NCBI GenBank assembly: GCA_964480475.1
Contig: CAYZPW010000133.1
Coordinates: 1 to 6,884 of the forward strand
DNA: 6,884 bases
Direction: 5' to 3'
Source of the DNA: CAYZPW01 sp964480475
Lineage (GTDB): Bacteria; B130-G9
Below the pieces are notes generated by a model. It searched no databases. It was not told the origin of the DNA and worked only from the letters and a program-made list of their open reading frames with translations. Positions 5,518 through 6,884 of this stretch are shown piece by piece. Positions within the stretch are counted from its first letter, which is position 1; the number at the start of each line of letters is the position of its first letter. Position numbers and translations under genes: made by a program.

Positions 5518-6798
5518 ATGTCGCCGGTAGCCAAGATAATCATCGTATTCCTTGCGGTTGTCTTCAGTCTCAAGTTGCGGTCGCCGCTTGGCGTATCGCT
5601 TTTCGCCGGCTCGATAGTGCTCGGCCTGTGGCTGGAGATGTCGCTTGACGCGCTCGGATACAGCATCCTCGTTGGCGTCTTCGACCCGCCTAACCTCGTG
5701 CTTCTCTTGATTGTCGTCATGATCGTCTTGCTCTCAGCAATCATGCAGGAGACAAAGCAGCTGCGGAAGCTCGTGGCGGCGGTTCGGGAAGTCATCCGAA
5801 ACCCCAGGTTCGCGGTCCCGACGATGACGGCGATCATCGGGCTGCTGCCGATGCCAGGCGGGGCCAGGTTCTCCGCGCCGCTCGTTGACGAGGCATCACG
5901 CGACCTTGAGACCGACAACGTCCACAGAGCGACGATAAACTTCTGGTTCAGGCATATATGGGAATACTGGTGGCCATTCTATCCGTCCGTTATCCTCATC
6001 TGCGCGATTACTGGCTTCAGCATCGCCAAGATTATAATTGTGTTTCTGCCGGCCTCGGTCGTGATGGTCGCTATCGGCTATTTTTTCTACCTTCGACGGC
6101 TGCCTAAATCGAGAATGGAGAACAGACCCAAATCGAAGGGCTCGGTCCTCCGGCTTCTGGGCATAAGTCGAGCTATCGTGGCAGTTGTCGTCTTGAACTT
6201 CGTCTTCGTGAATCTAAGAAGCGCCCTGGAATCCGCCGGTCTCGCGCTTCAGAAGCTGCCTGCCAGGATGTCGCTCGCGCTTGCGCTTTGTGTCGGGATT
6301 GGCATGGCGCTTTGGGGAACAGGATTAAGGCCCTGGGCGGTCGCCAGAATGGTGCTCAACAAGCGCGTATCAATGACGATGCTCACGGTCGGCTCGATAC
6401 TCATCTTCAGCCAGGTGCTCGAGGACGCTGGCGCCATCGAGGAGATCACCAACACCCTGAAAGGGCAGGAGGCGCCCGTGCTGCTGCTTGCGTTCGCCAT
6501 CCCGTTTCTCGTCAGCTTCGTTACAGGCATCGTCGTGGCTTATGTTGGGATAGCGCTGCCAATCCTATACCCAGTCTTCGTTGCATCGCTTCCGCAATCC
6601 GAGCTCGTCGCCTACGTGTTCATCTTTTCGGTGTCCGGGTTCATCGCCGTCATGCTCACACCAGTGCACCTCTGCCTCATACTCTCCAACGAGTATTTTG
6701 ACGTCAAGTTCATGCAGGTGGCGCGCCTGTTGATTCTCCCGTGCACGCTGTCGATGGCCGTCTATTTCGGCATTTTCCTTCTATATCGAATGCTGTGA
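5518..6798 (+). CDS. DUF401-type integral membrane protein, putative transporter
   Basis: This gene encodes 426 residues with about ten predicted membrane segments, at roughly 4-38, 57-77, 98-112, 152-192, 217-235, 251-268, 286-302, 319-348, 364-390 and 401-424; the longer intervals may hold two helices each. The motif GLLPMPGGARFSAPL (108-122), the aromatic-rich FWFRHIWEYWWPFYPS (142-157), SFVTGIVVAYVGIALP (333-348) and MLTPVHLCLILSNEYF (379-394) are the pattern I associate with the DUF401 family of conserved membrane proteins, related to ion-transporter-type carriers. In such folds glycine-rich segments in both halves often line the substrate path, which fits the two polar Gly/Pro motifs here. 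The substrate is unknown. The ATG at 5518 is 15 bases after the rnr stop, with only a weak AGG (5510-5512) before it, so translation is probably coupled to rnr. Family assignment is from memory of the motifs; a GntP-like carrier is the main alternative. Confidence 0.85.
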   Translation: MSPVAKIIIVFLAVVFSLKLRSPLGVSLFAGSIVLGLWLEMSLDALGYSILVGVFDPPNLVLLLIVVMIVLLSAIMQETKQLRKLVAAVREVIRNPRFAVPTMTAIIGLLPMPGGARFSAPLVDEASRDLETDNVHRATINFWFRHIWEYWWPFYPSVILICAITGFSIAKIIIVFLPASVVMVAIGYFFYLRRLPKSRMENRPKSKGSVLRLLGISRAIVAVVVLNFVFVNLRSALESAGLALQKLPARMSLALALCVGIGMALWGTGLRPWAVARMVLNKRVSMTMLTVGSILIFSQVLEDAGAIEEITNTLKGQEAPVLLLAFAIPFLVSFVTGIVVAYVGIALPILYPVFVASLPQSELVAYVFIFSVSGFIAVMLTPVHLCLILSNEYFDVKFMQVARLLILPCTLSMAVYFGIFLLYRML

Positions 6799-6843
6799 TG
6801 GGTCCTTCTGAGGGAGCCGGCTCATAATTGCGTGCGGTGTTTC

Positions 6844-6866
6844 GTAGGGGCCAGGTCTTAAGACCT
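6844..6866 (+). repeat. REP-like unit (C), possibly the left half of a REPIN running past the window edge
   Basis: GTAGGGGC (6844-6851) is followed by the perfect 14-base palindrome AGGTCTTAAGACCT (6853-6866). Its core GGTCTTAAGACC is identical to the core of the right unit of element A (1836-1847). It lies 45 bases after the stop of the DUF401-type gene. The conserved CGCCC after the palindrome is missing (AACAATC instead), so this copy is degenerate, and a partner unit would have to lie beyond base 6884. Confidence 0.55.
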
Positions 6867-6884
6867 AACAATCGTACGCATATT

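Noticed and set aside
5451..5918. Minus-strand open frame of 155 codons.
   Set aside because: It lies opposite the end of rnr and the start of the DUF401-type gene. The product is Ser/Arg/Thr-rich, with no plausible start signals.
6814..6823. Intrinsic terminator at the palindrome GAGCCGGCTC after the DUF401-type gene.
   Set aside because: The palindrome has no room for a loop beyond a three-base stem and is followed by ATAATTG rather than a T run.

Overview
The window looks like chromosomal DNA from a moderately GC-rich, uncultivated bacterium. The evidence is bacterial Shine-Dalgarno sites, GTG and TTG starts beside ATG, RNase R (a bacterial exoribonuclease), and intergenic palindromes of the REP type. 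Nothing in the sequence fixes the phylum. I see no rRNA, tRNA, phage or CRISPR gene.

Layout. (1) Bases 826 to 1, minus strand: a gene for an exported, repeat-containing surface protein. It starts at GTG with a strong ribosome binding site and runs off the left edge of the window. It is easily missed because it has a GTG start and no stop codon inside the window. (2) Bases 827-1465: 639 bases without a gene but rich in secondary structure. They hold a 32-base hairpin in the leader of the surface-protein gene, then a run of short palindromes. Several of these lie inside a 15-base imperfect inverted repeat (1071-1234), which looks like a MITE or a multibranched RNA. A possible promoter follows. 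(3) Bases 1466-1672, plus: a 68-residue membrane protein with two predicted helices. (4) Bases 1931-3202, plus: a 423-residue YkgJ-type cysteine-cluster protein. It lies between two paired palindromic elements (1751-1857 and 3234-3304), each opening with GTAG and closing with CTAC, the design of REPINs. (5) Bases 3382-5502, plus: RNase R. (6) Bases 5518-6798, plus: a DUF401-type integral membrane protein, 15 bases after the RNase R stop and probably in the same operon. (7) From 6844 another GTAG-headed palindrome begins and may continue past the right edge.

How the parts fit. Every REP-like unit lies at a transcription-unit boundary: before the YkgJ gene, between it and rnr, and after the rnr-DUF401 pair. 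The rnr-DUF401 pair is the only convincing operon. The surface protein and the small membrane protein diverge from the structured intergenic region. The genes belong to known families. The less ordinary material is the non-coding part: the REPIN-like pairs and the inverted-repeat-bounded chain of palindromes.
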